Part shown: positions 1 through 7,043 of the stretch, piece by piece | Layout of the letters: each line of letters starts with the position of its first letter | Numbering within the stretch: the first letter of the stretch is position 1 | Origin: Oxalobacteraceae bacterium UBA4003 | GTDB lineage: Bacteria; Pseudomonadota; Gammaproteobacteria; Burkholderiales; Burkholderiaceae_D | Length of the DNA stretch: 18,139 nt | NCBI GenBank assembly: GCA_002384815.1 | Contig: DGBN01000042.1 | Location: 1-18,139, forward strand | Reading direction: 5' to 3' | Notes under the pieces: model-generated | What the model saw: the letters and a program-made list of their open reading frames with translations, nothing else | What the model was told of the DNA's origin: nothing | Databases searched by the model: none | Made by a program: the position numbers and the translations under genes

Positions 1-22
1 CTACCAACTGAGCTAAGCACCC
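1..22 (-). tRNA. tRNA, 5' end only, probably tRNA-Val
   Basis: The minus strand reads GGGTGCTTAGCTCAGTTGGT and continues to the window edge. This is a 7-nt acceptor strand (GGGTGCT), the usual TA at positions 8-9, the start of a D-stem (GCTC) and a D-loop with the conserved AGTTGGTAG pattern. The anticodon lies outside the window. Valine is inferred from the acceptor sequence and from my recollection that a tRNA-Val follows hupB in many betaproteobacteria, so the amino acid is less certain than the tRNA call. Confidence 0.75.
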
Positions 23-95
23 CATTACGCATATTGCGCGCACTTGCTTAATCCCAGCCAAACATACAGCGTTGTCACCACGCCGCAAAGAAATT

Positions 96-124
96 ATTTT
101 ACAGCATGTTGGCGCAATTTGCAC
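96..124 (-). promoter_or_regulatory. Candidate promoter for the downstream tRNA
   Basis: On the minus strand a TAAAAT box (plus 96-101, five of six matches to the sigma70 -10) lies 17 bp downstream of GTGCAA (plus 119-124, a weak -35). Transcription would start near 89, about 65 nt before the tRNA. The -35 lies inside the hairpin that follows hupB. The -10 is one of six GTAAAAT elements seen in intergenic DNA of this window. Confidence 0.35.
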
Positions 125-143
125 TACGCAATTGCGCCAGCAT
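106..143 (-). terminator. Strong hairpin just after hupB, possible terminator
   Basis: Arms 106-122 and 128-143 form a 16-bp stem (one G-T wobble, one bulged T at 120) with the 5-nt loop ACTAC. It begins a few bases past the hupB stop codon. On the transcribed minus strand it is followed by GCTGTAAAATAATTT, so there is no proper U-tract. It could stabilise the hupB 3' end or terminate weakly. Confidence 0.45.
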
Positions 144-148
144 ATACA

Positions 149-421
149 TTAATTAACTGCGTCTTTCAGAGCTTTACCTGGTTTGAATTTAGGTACTTTG
201 GCAGCCTTGATTTTGATTGCTTCGCCGGTACGCGGATTTCTGCCGGTACGTGCTGCGCGTTTGCCAACGGAAAATGTACCGAAACCAACCAGGGTAACAG
301 TGCCATTTTTCTTCAATGTGGTTTTGACTGCGACGATTACCGCGTCAAGCGCGCGCGTTGCAGCAGCTTTGGAAATGTCGGCGGAACCAGCAATGTGGTC
401 AATCAATTCGGTTTTGTTCAC
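149..421 (-). CDS. hupB: DNA-binding protein HU-beta
   Basis: A 90-residue nucleoid protein that binds DNA as a homo- or heterodimer, bending and compacting it and assisting replication and recombination. The whole sequence follows the HU pattern: N-terminal MNKTELIDHIA, helix ISKAAATRALDA, the GFGTF turn at 46-50, and the DNA-embracing arm with RTGRNP at 58-63, where Pro63 is the residue expected to intercalate. It ends in GKALKDAVN, typical of HU-beta. Length equals that of the E. coli protein. The start codon is GTG, with a good ribosome-binding site (GAGGGGA) about 6 nt upstream. It lies downstream of lon but after a strong lon terminator, and has its own promoter at 517-545, so it should be transcribed separately, as in many proteobacteria. 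Confidence 0.97.
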   Translation of the reverse strand: MNKTELIDHIAGSADISKAAATRALDAVIVAVKTTLKKNGTVTLVGFGTFSVGKRAARTGRNPRTGEAIKIKAAKVPKFKPGKALKDAVN

Positions 422-516
422 TTACGTCCCCTCACAAAGGTTGAATGCCGCAAAGTCGCTTTTACTTGAATATCCGTAAGACGACGATACGACACGCAGA
501 AAAATCTGCAGCAGCT

Positions 517-545
517 ATTAAACAAGTCGCACAGCCATGTGTCAA
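517..545 (-). promoter_or_regulatory. sigma70 promoter of hupB
   Basis: On the minus strand a perfect -35 TTGACA (plus 540-545) is followed after exactly 17 bp by TTTAAT (plus 517-522, five of six). The start would be near 510, giving a leader of about 90 nt that opens with a small hairpin (496-500 pairing with 505-509, loop AAAA). This is the best promoter match in the window and explains hupB expression downstream of the lon terminator. Confidence 0.75.
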
Positions 546-627
546 GCGCTTTGCCCGTTTTACCCTCTGAAAATTAACATTTAACGATGGAATTCAGGTG
601 TGTTCTCATGAAGCAATCGCTGTACGC

Positions 628-655
628 AAAAAAAAACGCTCCGAAGAGCGTTTTT
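628..655 (-). terminator. Rho-independent terminator of lon
   Basis: The minus strand forms AAAAACGCTC-TTCG-GAGCGTTTTT, a UUCG tetraloop closed by C-G, followed by a run of nine T (plus A-run 628-636). It starts 13 bp after the lon stop codon. Textbook intrinsic terminator. Confidence 0.92.
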
Positions 656-667
656 AAATACAGGCAA

Positions 668-3082
668 TTAGTGCTTCACGACACCAGAATCCGTCGGTTC
701 AGATGGCTTGGCAACTGCCGCCTCGACCACTGCTGCCTCTTCATCAGTCAAAGGAACTGGTGCCCGTTCCAGTGCAATTTCCAGCACCTTGTCGATCCAG
801 CGTACCGGCACGATTTCCAGCTTGTTTTTCACATTGTCGGGAATCTCTGTCAGATCTTTCACGTTTTGTTCAGGTATCAAAACCGTCTTGATACCACCGC
901 GATGCGCCGCCAGCAATTTTTCCTTCAAACCACCGATCGGCAATACCTCGCCACGCAAAGTGATCTCACCAGTCATCGCCACATCGGCTCGCACCGGAAT
1001 ACCCGTAAACACCGACACCATCGCCAAGGTCATTGCCGCGCCGGCTGATGGGCCATCTTTCGGCGTAGCGCCTTCAGGAACGTGAATATGGATATCGCTC
1101 TTCTCGAAAATATCGGCTTTGATGCCTAGTTTCTTCGCACGACTGCGCACCACGGTGCGCGCCGCTTCGATCGACTCCTTCATCACATCGCCCAGGGTAC
1201 CGGTACGAATGATATTACCCTTGCCCGGCATCGTCATCGCTTCTATCGTCAGCAAATCGCCACCGACTTCAGTCCATGCCAAACCAACTACCTGGCCGAT
1301 CTGGTTTTCTTTTTCTGCCACACCAAAATCGAACTGGCGCACACCGAGGAATTTATCGATGTTCTTGCTCATGACCGTGATTTTGCGATCCTGTTTTTTC
1401 AACAGCAGCATCTTCACAACCTTGCGGCATATTTTTGAAATTTCACGCTCCAGCGAACGCACGCCTGCTTCACGGGTGTAATAACGAATGATGTCGCGTA
1501 TTGCCGATTCCGCCACACTGATTTCACCTTCTTTCAGACCATTGTTCTTGATCTGTTTCGGCAGTAAATAGCGTTGTGCAATGCTGGTTTTCTCGTCTTC
1601 GGTATAACCCGACAGACGAATGACTTCCATACGATCAAGCAAGGCAGGTGGAATGTTGTACGAATTCGACGTCGCAACAAACATCACGTCCGACAAATCG
1701 AAATCAACTTCAACGTAGTGATCCGAGAACGTATGGTTCTGCTCGGGATCCAGCACTTCCAGCAATGCAGATGAAGGATCGCCACGGAAATCTGCACCCA
1801 TCTTGTCGATTTCATCGAGCAGGAACAATGGATTGCGTACTCCCGCCTTGGACATACTCTGCAAAATCTTGCCCGGCATTGACCCGATATAAGTCCGACG
1901 ATGGCCACGTATTTCAGCCTCGTCACGCACGCCACCCAGGGCCATGCGAATGAACTTGCGGTTCGTCGCACGTGCAATCGATTGGCCGAGCGACGTTTTA
2001 CCCACGCCTGGAGGCCCGACAAAGCACAAAATCGGCGCTTTCAACTTGTCGACGCGTTGCTGCACGGCGAGGTATTCCAATATGCGTTCTTTCACCTTGT
2101 CGAGACCGTAGTGATCGTCTTCCAATACTTTTTCCGCATTGGCCAGATCGTTATTCACTTTCGATTTTTTCTTCCAGGGCAAGCCGAGCAAGGTGTCGAT
2201 GTAATTACGCACGACAGTCGCTTCAGCCGACATTGGCGACATCAGTTTGAGCTTTTTCAACTCATTCTGAGCCTTGGCCAGTGCTTCCTTGGGCATTTTG
2301 GCAGCAATGATTTTTTTCTCGAGGTCTTCGAGATCGGCCCCCTCTTCGCCTTCGCCCAATTCTTTTTGAATCGCTTTGACCTGCTCGTTCAAATAATATT
2401 CGCGCTGCGATTTTTCCATCTGGCGTTTAACACGGCCACGAATACGCTTCTCGACTTGCAGGATGTCGAGCTCGCCTTCGAGTTGGCCCAGCAGATGTTC
2501 GTAGCGTTTGGCAACGTTGAAGATTTCCAGAATGACTTGCTTCTGTTCGAGCTTCAGCGGCAGATGCGCAGCAATGGTATCCGCCAGACGACCGGCATCA
2601 TCGATTCCGGCCAGTGAGGTCAGAATTTCTGGCGGAATTTTTTTGTTCAGTTTGACGTACTGATCGAACTGCTGCACGATCGCGCGACGCATCGCCTCAA
2701 CTTCAGATTCATCGCCAGCTTCGGATTCAATCGGCGTCAGATCGGCCATGAAATGCGTATCGAGTTCGCTGATGTGATGGATACGAGCGCGCTGCGCACC
2801 TTCAACGAGTACCTTGACGGTGCCATCAGGCAGCTTCAGCATTTGCAAAATATTGGCGACACAGCCGATTTCATAAATGTCGTCGGCGGACGGTTCGTCC
2901 TTGGCTGCGGCTTTTTGCGCGGCAAGCATGATGCTCTTGCCTTGCTCCATCGCGGCTTCAAGTGCCTTGATCGATTTTGGACGACCGACGAACAGTGGGA
3001 TCACCATATGCGGGAAAACAACAACATCGCGCAACGGTAACAGCGGCAATTGGGTTTGTTCAGTGGAAATAGTAGTCGTCAT
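668..3082 (-). CDS. lon: ATP-dependent endopeptidase La (Lon protease)
   Basis: Cytosolic hexameric AAA+ serine protease that degrades misfolded proteins and short-lived regulators. With the start at 3082 (MTTTISTEQTQLPLLPLR) it has 804 residues against 784 in E. coli. It shows an N-terminal LonN substrate-recognition domain from about residue 12, a coiled-coil-rich middle, the Walker A GPPGVGKT with Lys362, Walker B LLDEIDK with Asp423-Glu424, and a protease domain with the Ser-Lys dyad Ser679 (DGPSAGA) and Lys722 (GGLKEKLLAAH). These numbers coincide with those of E. coli Lon. The extra length is an Ala/Pro-rich tail. The frame is open 24 codons further upstream, but the family begins near QLPLLPLRD and a weak AAGG site sits just before 3082. 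Two hairpins separate it from clpX, so it probably has its own promoter, although I could not identify a convincing heat-shock one. Confidence 0.97.
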   Translation of the reverse strand: MTTTISTEQTQLPLLPLRDVVVFPHMVIPLFVGRPKSIKALEAAMEQGKSIMLAAQKAAAKDEPSADDIYEIGCVANILQMLKLPDGTVKVLVEGAQRARIHHISELDTHFMADLTPIESEAGDESEVEAMRRAIVQQFDQYVKLNKKIPPEILTSLAGIDDAGRLADTIAAHLPLKLEQKQVILEIFNVAKRYEHLLGQLEGELDILQVEKRIRGRVKRQMEKSQREYYLNEQVKAIQKELGEGEEGADLEDLEKKIIAAKMPKEALAKAQNELKKLKLMSPMSAEATVVRNYIDTLLGLPWKKKSKVNNDLANAEKVLEDDHYGLDKVKERILEYLAVQQRVDKLKAPILCFVGPPGVGKTSLGQSIARATNRKFIRMALGGVRDEAEIRGHRRTYIGSMPGKILQSMSKAGVRNPLFLLDEIDKMGADFRGDPSSALLEVLDPEQNHTFSDHYVEVDFDLSDVMFVATSNSYNIPPALLDRMEVIRLSGYTEDEKTSIAQRYLLPKQIKNNGLKEGEISVAESAIRDIIRYYTREAGVRSLEREISKICRKVVKMLLLKKQDRKITVMSKNIDKFLGVRQFDFGVAEKENQIGQVVGLAWTEVGGDLLTIEAMTMPGKGNIIRTGTLGDVMKESIEAARTVVRSRAKKLGIKADIFEKSDIHIHVPEGATPKDGPSAGAAMTLAMVSVFTGIPVRADVAMTGEITLRGEVLPIGGLKEKLLAAHRGGIKTVLIPEQNVKDLTEIPDNVKNKLEIVPVRWIDKVLEIALERAPVPLTDEEAAVVEAAVAKPSEPTDSGVVKH

Positions 3083-3171
3083 GGCGAGCCTTATCGATAA
3101 ACGTGTTAATGATGTTGGCGCTAACGGCCAAAACACAAGCCCGGACAGCAACAAAAATCAGACCGGAAAAC

Positions 3172-3210
3172 AAAAAAAGCCACCTGCGAAGTTGTCTTCG
3201 AAGTGGCTTT
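3172..3210 (-). terminator. Second terminator-like hairpin between clpX and lon
   Basis: Outer stem AAAGCCAC (3176-3183) pairs with GTGGCTTT (3203-3210), and inner stem CGAAG (3187-3191) pairs with CTTCG (3196-3200), with loop TTGT and a small internal loop. On the minus strand the hairpin is followed by seven T. It lies about 55 bp past the clpX terminator and about 90 bp before lon. It may be a back-up terminator, or the end of a very short transcript or lon leader. Confidence 0.7.
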
Positions 3211-3263
3211 ACGATGTAAGCCTGAATGATCTCTGCTGACTTTATTGTACTGCGTTTCAAATG

Positions 3264-3291
3264 AAAAACAGGCTCAAAAGAGCCTGTTTTT
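3264..3291. terminator. Terminator of clpX (symmetrical hairpin)
   Basis: AAAACAGGCTC (3265-3275) pairs perfectly with GAGCCTGTTTT (3280-3290) around an AAAA loop, an 11-bp stem with A on one side and T on the other. It lies 30 bp beyond the clpX stop codon. The structure could work in both directions, but only the minus-strand clpX transcript approaches it. Confidence 0.88.
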
Positions 3292-3320
3292 TGATGTTTT
3301 CTGCTGTTTTTTGCAGATAT

Positions 3321-4595
3321 TTACTGTTTTGCACCCGATACCTTGGCTTGCTCATGATAGATCAGCAATGGTTTTGCACCATTGGTAATCGTACCTTCGT
3401 CGATGACGACTTTGGAAACGTTTTGCTCGTTTGGCAATTCGTACATCACGTCGAGCAAGGCATGCTCCAGAATCGAACGCAAACCGCGTGCACCTGTCTT
3501 GCGTGCAATCGCTTTCTTCGCAATTGCCTGCAAGGCGGCTGGACGAATCTCCAACTCTGCGCCTTCCATTTCCAGCAATTTGGAATATTGCTTGATCAGC
3601 GCATTTTTCGGTTCGAGCAAAATCTGTATCAGCGCTTCTTCATCCAGCTCACGCAGGGTTGCGACGACAGGCAGACGACCGACCAATTCAGGAATCAGAC
3701 CGAACTTGATCAGATCTTCCGGTTCGGTATCCAGCATGACCTGGCTTGCCGACCGCTCTTCACGACTCTTCACGGTTGCCGAGAAGCCGATACCGCTCTT
3801 TTCCGAACGTTCGGAAATGATCTTCGCCAGACCATCGAATGCACCACCGCAAATGAACATGATGTTGGTGGTATCGATTTGCACAAAATCCTGATTGGGA
3901 TGCTTGCGGCCGCCTTGCGGTGGCACCGACGCCATCGTGCCTTCTATCAATTTCAGCAAAGCCTGTTGTACACCTTCGCCGGATACATCGCGCGTGATCG
4001 ATGGATTATCAGACTTGCGTGAAATCTTGTCGATTTCATCGATGTAAACGATACCCTTTTGCGCGCGCTCGACTTCGTAATTACAGTTCTGCAGCAATTT
4101 TTGGATAATGTTTTCTACGTCTTCACCCACATAACCAGCTTCAGTCAGCGTGGTTGCATCGGCGATCACGAACGGTACATCCAGTGTGCGTGCCAATGTT
4201 TGCGCCAGCAGCGTTTTACCGGAACCGGTCGGGCCGACCAGCAAAATATTACTCTTTGCCAGTTCAACATCGTCTTTTTTGCCCAGATGCTTCAGGCGTT
4301 TGTAGTGGTTGTAAACCGCTACCGACAAAATGCGCTTGGCTGAATTTTGACCGATCACATATTGATCCAGCAACTCGCACAATTCCTGCGGTGTAGGCAG
4401 ATCAGTACGTGGGCCGCTGCCCAATGTTTCTACGCTGGCGGCCTCATCCCGAATGATGTCGTTGCACAAATCGATGCACTCGTCGCAAATGAATACGGAC
4501 GGTCCGGCGATGAGTTTTTTCACCTCGTGTTGGCTCTTGCCACAGAACGAGCAATAGAGCAGTTTTTCGCCGCTTGCGGATTTTTTCTCTGACAT
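3321..4595 (-). CDS. clpX: ATP-dependent Clp protease ATP-binding subunit ClpX
   Basis: AAA+ unfoldase, a hexamer that recognises tagged substrates such as SsrA-tagged proteins, unfolds them and threads them into ClpP; it also remodels complexes alone. The 424 residues carry the N-terminal C4 zinc-binding domain with Cys15, Cys18, Cys37 and Cys40, the Walker A GPTGSGKT (121-128), the pore-1 loop GYVG (154-157), Walker B YIDEIDK with Asp186-Glu187, the RKH substrate loop (GGRKHPNQ), and the IGF loop (SGIGFSA) that docks on ClpP. Length matches E. coli ClpX. No clear Shine-Dalgarno site precedes the ATG. It lies downstream of clpP, but 178 bp and a hairpin separate them, and a candidate promoter sits at 4651-4679, so it is probably transcribed partly on its own. 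Confidence 0.97.
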   Translation of the reverse strand: MSEKKSASGEKLLYCSFCGKSQHEVKKLIAGPSVFICDECIDLCNDIIRDEAASVETLGSGPRTDLPTPQELCELLDQYVIGQNSAKRILSVAVYNHYKRLKHLGKKDDVELAKSNILLVGPTGSGKTLLAQTLARTLDVPFVIADATTLTEAGYVGEDVENIIQKLLQNCNYEVERAQKGIVYIDEIDKISRKSDNPSITRDVSGEGVQQALLKLIEGTMASVPPQGGRKHPNQDFVQIDTTNIMFICGGAFDGLAKIISERSEKSGIGFSATVKSREERSASQVMLDTEPEDLIKFGLIPELVGRLPVVATLRELDEEALIQILLEPKNALIKQYSKLLEMEGAELEIRPAALQAIAKKAIARKTGARGLRSILEHALLDVMYELPNEQNVSKVVIDEGTITNGAKPLLIYHEQAKVSGAKQ

Positions 4596-4650
4596 GGTGC
4601 GCGTTATCTATGGTTGGTACAGATTGATCTTGGCTACGGATTGATGCTTG

Positions 4651-4679
4651 ATATTACCTGCGAATTACAGATTCGTCAC
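4651..4679 (-). promoter_or_regulatory. Candidate promoter of clpX
   Basis: On the minus strand GTGACG (plus 4674-4679, four of six) and TAATAT (plus 4651-4656, four of six) are separated by 17 bp. The start would be near 4644, about 50 nt before the clpX ATG. The match is moderate. Confidence 0.35.
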
Positions 4680-4713
4680 GCAGCGTAAAGAAACCGGTGT
4701 TCGGACAGCAAAG

Positions 4714-4753
4714 CGTAAAGTAAAACGCCCGAACGCTGGGGCGCCCGGGCGTT
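4714..4753 (-). terminator. Hairpin after clpP, probable terminator
   Basis: AACGCCCG (4724-4731) pairs with CGGGCGTT (4746-4753) around a GC-rich 14-nt loop. On the minus strand it is followed by TTTTACTTTAC, an interrupted U-tract. It lies about 20 bp past the clpP stop. It would end or attenuate the tig-clpP transcript before clpX. Confidence 0.6.
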
Positions 4754-4773
4754 GTTTGCATAATAAACAACTA

Positions 4774-5403
4774 TCAGGCGCGTGTTGTCAAAACTTTATC
4801 GATCATGCCGTATTCAACTGCAGCATCAGCCGACATGAAATTGTCGCGATCGGTATCACGGCTGATTTCTTCCAGCGTCTTGCCGGTTCTATCGGCAAGA
4901 ATCTGATTCAAACGTTCACGCAGATACAGGATTTCGCGCGCCTGGATTTCGATATCCGATGCCTGGCCTTGCGCACCGCCCAAAGGCTGGTGAATCATGA
5001 TGCGCGAATTCGGCAGCGAGAACCGTTTGCCCTTCTCACCCGCCGCCAGCAGGAAAGCCCCCATGGACGCAGCCAGACCGGTACACAGTGTCGATACATT
5101 CGGCTTGATGAATTGCATCGTATCGAAAATCGCCATGCCGGCCGAAACAGAACCGCCAGGCGAGTTGATATACAACGAAATGTCCTTGTCCGGATTTTCG
5201 CTTTCCAGGAACAGCAATTGCGCAACGATCAGATTGGCAGCATGGTCATTGACCGGGCCGACCAGAAAGATCACGCGCTCTTTCAGCAAACGCGAATAAA
5301 TGTCGTACGCGCGTTCGCCGCGACCGCTCTGCTCGATCACCATTGGGACCATACCGAGCATGTCGGTATCGAGAGCGGAAGTACGAGTCATGCTAGTGGT
5401 CAT
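4774..5403 (-). CDS. clpP: ATP-dependent Clp protease proteolytic subunit ClpP
   Basis: Serine peptidase forming a two-ring tetradecamer that cleaves proteins fed in by ClpX or ClpA. The 209 residues contain MVPMVIEQSGRGERAYDIYSRLL at the N-terminus, the INSPGGSV oxyanion strand (79-86), and the catalytic triad Ser113 (GLAASMGAFLL), His138 (IMIHQP) and Asp187 (RDTDRDNFM). Length is close to the E. coli precursor (207). The ATG at 5403 has an AAGGA site about 6 nt upstream, which favours it over the second Met at residue 5. It follows tig by 29 bp, so tig and clpP are likely one transcript. A 7-bp hairpin (5421-5445) covers the tig stop and lies just before the clpP ribosome-binding site. Confidence 0.97.
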   Translation of the reverse strand: MTTSMTRTSALDTDMLGMVPMVIEQSGRGERAYDIYSRLLKERVIFLVGPVNDHAANLIVAQLLFLESENPDKDISLYINSPGGSVSAGMAIFDTMQFIKPNVSTLCTGLAASMGAFLLAAGEKGKRFSLPNSRIMIHQPLGGAQGQASDIEIQAREILYLRERLNQILADRTGKTLEEISRDTDRDNFMSADAAVEYGMIDKVLTTRA

Positions 5404-5420
5404 GTGCTTTCCTTATGGAG

Positions 5421-5445
5421 CGCACAAAGCGATCAGCCTTGTGCG
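5421..5445 (-). other. Hairpin across the tig stop codon and tig-clpP spacer
   Basis: CGCACAA (5421-5427) pairs with TTGTGCG (5439-5445), with a possible extra C-G pair across a bulge. It spans the last codons of tig and the spacer, ending about 9 nt before the AAGGA site of clpP. There is no U-tract, so it is not an intrinsic terminator. It could affect translational coupling or mRNA processing. Confidence 0.45.
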
Positions 5446-6779
5446 TTATTGCCCATCAATTCATCGAACGCAACCGACTTGTCGGTTACTTTGGATTTAC
5501 CCAACACGTAATTGACGACGTTTTCTTCCAATACAAGAGCTTCTACTTCGCCCAAGCGATTACGGTCGCTGAAATAATACTTCAGAACCTGGGTTGGGTC
5601 TTCGTAGCTCTGTGCAAACTCTTCAACTTGCGCTTTGACTTGTTCTGGTTTTGCCTGCAGGTCGTTCGCTTTGACGACTTCCGCCAGGATCAGGCCCAAA
5701 CGTACGCGACGTTCTGCTTGTTCCGTGAACAGCTCGGCAGGGAAAGGCAAGTCGCTGACTTTCATTCCGCGTTGTGTCATGTCTTGACGGGTCGATTCCA
5801 TTAAACGCTGGGTTTCCTGATCAATCAGCACTTTAGGCACATCGAATTCGCTGATTTTGATCAACGCATCCATGACGCTGTCTTTGGTACGCGCTTTTAC
5901 GCGGTTGCTGACTTCACGTTCCAGGTTTTGTTTGACGTCTGCACGCATTTTTGTCAGATCGCCGTCTTCTATACCCAGCGATTTTGCAAATTCCGCATCG
6001 ACTTCAGGCATGTGCGCCCATTCGATTTGTTTCAGTGTGATCGTGAACTCGGCAGTTTTTCCGGCAACGTCGGCACCGTGATAATCGGCTGGGAACGACA
6101 ATGGGAAAGTTTTGGATTCGCCGACTTTCAAGCCAATGGTACCGGCTTCAAATTCAGCCAGCATGCGACCTTCGCCGAGTACGAATGCGTAGCCTTCTGC
6201 TTTGCCACCCTGAAATTCAACGCCGTCGATGGTGCCGACGAAATCGATGGTCACGCGGTCGCCGTTTTTAGCAGTCAGATCGGAGCCGCCGTCGCCGTGC
6301 GCGCTTTGCTCACCCTTGACGTGGTAATGAACACGTTGCTTGCGCAGAATGTCGATGGTTTTGTCGATTTCAGCTTCCGTGACTTCAACCGTGGTTTTTT
6401 CTACTTCAGCCGATGCCAGATCACCCACCTTGATTTCCGGGTAGACTTCGAACGTTGCGTTGAAAGCAAGCGTGCCTTCCGCGACATCGTCATTCTTGGC
6501 TTCGATCTTTGGATAGCCGGCTACACGCAACTTGTTTTCGCTGGTTGCTTCACCGAATGCCTGGCCGACCTTGTCATTAAGCACTTCGTTTTCGATTTGA
6601 TAACCGTATTGTTGCGCGACCATTTTCATCGGTACTTTACCGGCACGGAAGCCTGGCGCCTTGACCGTGCGAGCACGGATCTTCAGACGTTTTTCGACTT
6701 CAGTTTGTACTTCTGCGACCGGCACGGTGATCGTGATACGGCGTTCAAGTTTGTCCAGAGTTTCGACTGCAGTTGCCAT
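5433..6779 (-). CDS. tig: Trigger factor (ribosome-bound chaperone, peptidyl-prolyl isomerase)
   Basis: Ribosome-associated chaperone that shields nascent chains emerging from the exit tunnel. The 448 residues begin with the ribosome-binding domain (about 1-145), including the signature GFRAGKVP at 43-50 that contacts ribosomal protein L23. The FKBP-type isomerase domain follows at about 172-257 (NGDRVTIDFVGT, then LGEGRMLAEFEAGTIGLKVG), and then the long helical C-terminal arms. Length is near that of E. coli trigger factor (432). The ATG lies in a weak context (GGA about 9 nt upstream). tRNA-Leu lies 29 bp upstream with no terminator between, so tig may be part of a mixed tRNA-mRNA transcript. 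clpP follows at 29 bp, the conserved tig-clpP-clpX order. Confidence 0.97.
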   Translation of the reverse strand: MATAVETLDKLERRITITVPVAEVQTEVEKRLKIRARTVKAPGFRAGKVPMKMVAQQYGYQIENEVLNDKVGQAFGEATSENKLRVAGYPKIEAKNDDVAEGTLAFNATFEVYPEIKVGDLASAEVEKTTVEVTEAEIDKTIDILRKQRVHYHVKGEQSAHGDGGSDLTAKNGDRVTIDFVGTIDGVEFQGGKAEGYAFVLGEGRMLAEFEAGTIGLKVGESKTFPLSFPADYHGADVAGKTAEFTITLKQIEWAHMPEVDAEFAKSLGIEDGDLTKMRADVKQNLEREVSNRVKARTKDSVMDALIKISEFDVPKVLIDQETQRLMESTRQDMTQRGMKVSDLPFPAELFTEQAERRVRLGLILAEVVKANDLQAKPEQVKAQVEEFAQSYEDPTQVLKYYFSDRNRLGEVEALVLEENVVNYVLGKSKVTDKSVAFDELMGNNAQG

Positions 6780-6808
6780 GTGAATCGTCCAAAAAATAAA
6801 GAATTCTG

Positions 6809-6895
6809 TGGTGCGAGGAGGGGGACTCGAACCCCCACACCATTGCTGGCGTCAGGACCTAAACCTGGTGCGTCTACCAATTTCGCCATCCTCGC
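6809..6895 (-). tRNA. tRNA-Leu, anticodon UAG
   Basis: The minus strand gives a complete class II tRNA with acceptor arms GCGAGGA and TCCTCGC, the D-arm GGCGAAATTGGTAGACGC, the anticodon loop TTTAGGT (anticodon TAG at 6859-6861), a long variable arm, the T-arm GGGGG-TTCGAGT-CCCCC, and an encoded CCA end (6809-6811). The closing pair of the anticodon stem (27-43) is C-A rather than Watson-Crick. It lies 29 bp upstream of tig. Confidence 0.96.
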
Positions 6896-6918
6896 GGGAA
6901 TGTGCACTAAGTGCGCAA

Positions 6919-6980
6919 ATACAAAAGCAAAGGGCGACCTGGAAGTGAAACTGTGGGTCGCCCTGCACTGCCTTTTGTAT
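6919..6980. repeat. 62 bp two-part inverted repeat upstream of tRNA-Leu
   Basis: The outer arms ATACAAAAG (6919-6927) and CTTTTGTAT (6972-6980) are perfectly complementary. So are the inner arms AGGGCGACC (6931-6939) and GGTCGCCCT (6956-6964). Between outer and inner arms are 3 nt on one side and 7 nt on the other, and the apical loop is 16 nt. On the minus strand the inner stem is followed by TTTGCTTTTGT, so it may act as a terminator or attenuator. It could otherwise be a small structured RNA or a leader element of the tRNA-Leu/tig transcript. Confidence 0.75.
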
Positions 6981-7013
6981 CGGCCGTTCAACTTCAACCC
7001 GGGATTTTACTGG

Positions 7014-7043
7014 ATTTTGCATCGCCTGCGCAGATTTTGACAA
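7014..7043 (-). promoter_or_regulatory. Candidate promoter for tRNA-Leu and tig
   Basis: On the minus strand TTGTCA (plus 7038-7043, five of six) and CAAAAT (plus 7014-7019, four of six) are 18 bp apart. A second -10-like TAAAAT lies at 7004-7009. Transcription would start near 7000-7007 and pass through the 62 bp inverted repeat before reaching tRNA-Leu. Confidence 0.4.

Noticed and set aside
44..469. A 141-codon plus-strand frame over hupB
   Set aside because: It is antisense to a fully conserved HU gene, with no recognisable domain.
668..3082. Several plus-strand frames of 60-240 codons opposite lon
   Set aside because: They are shadows of the strongly biased lon coding sequence, with no recognisable protein features.
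3083..3154. A 24-codon N-terminal extension of Lon
   Set aside because: It is open in frame but unlike the Lon N-terminus; with the start at 3082 the active-site residues fall at the same numbers as in E. coli Lon.
3060..3260. A 66-codon minus-strand frame between clpX and lon with a hydrophobic stretch
   Set aside because: It needs a TTG start, has no ribosome-binding site, runs through a terminator hairpin and overlaps the lon start in another frame.
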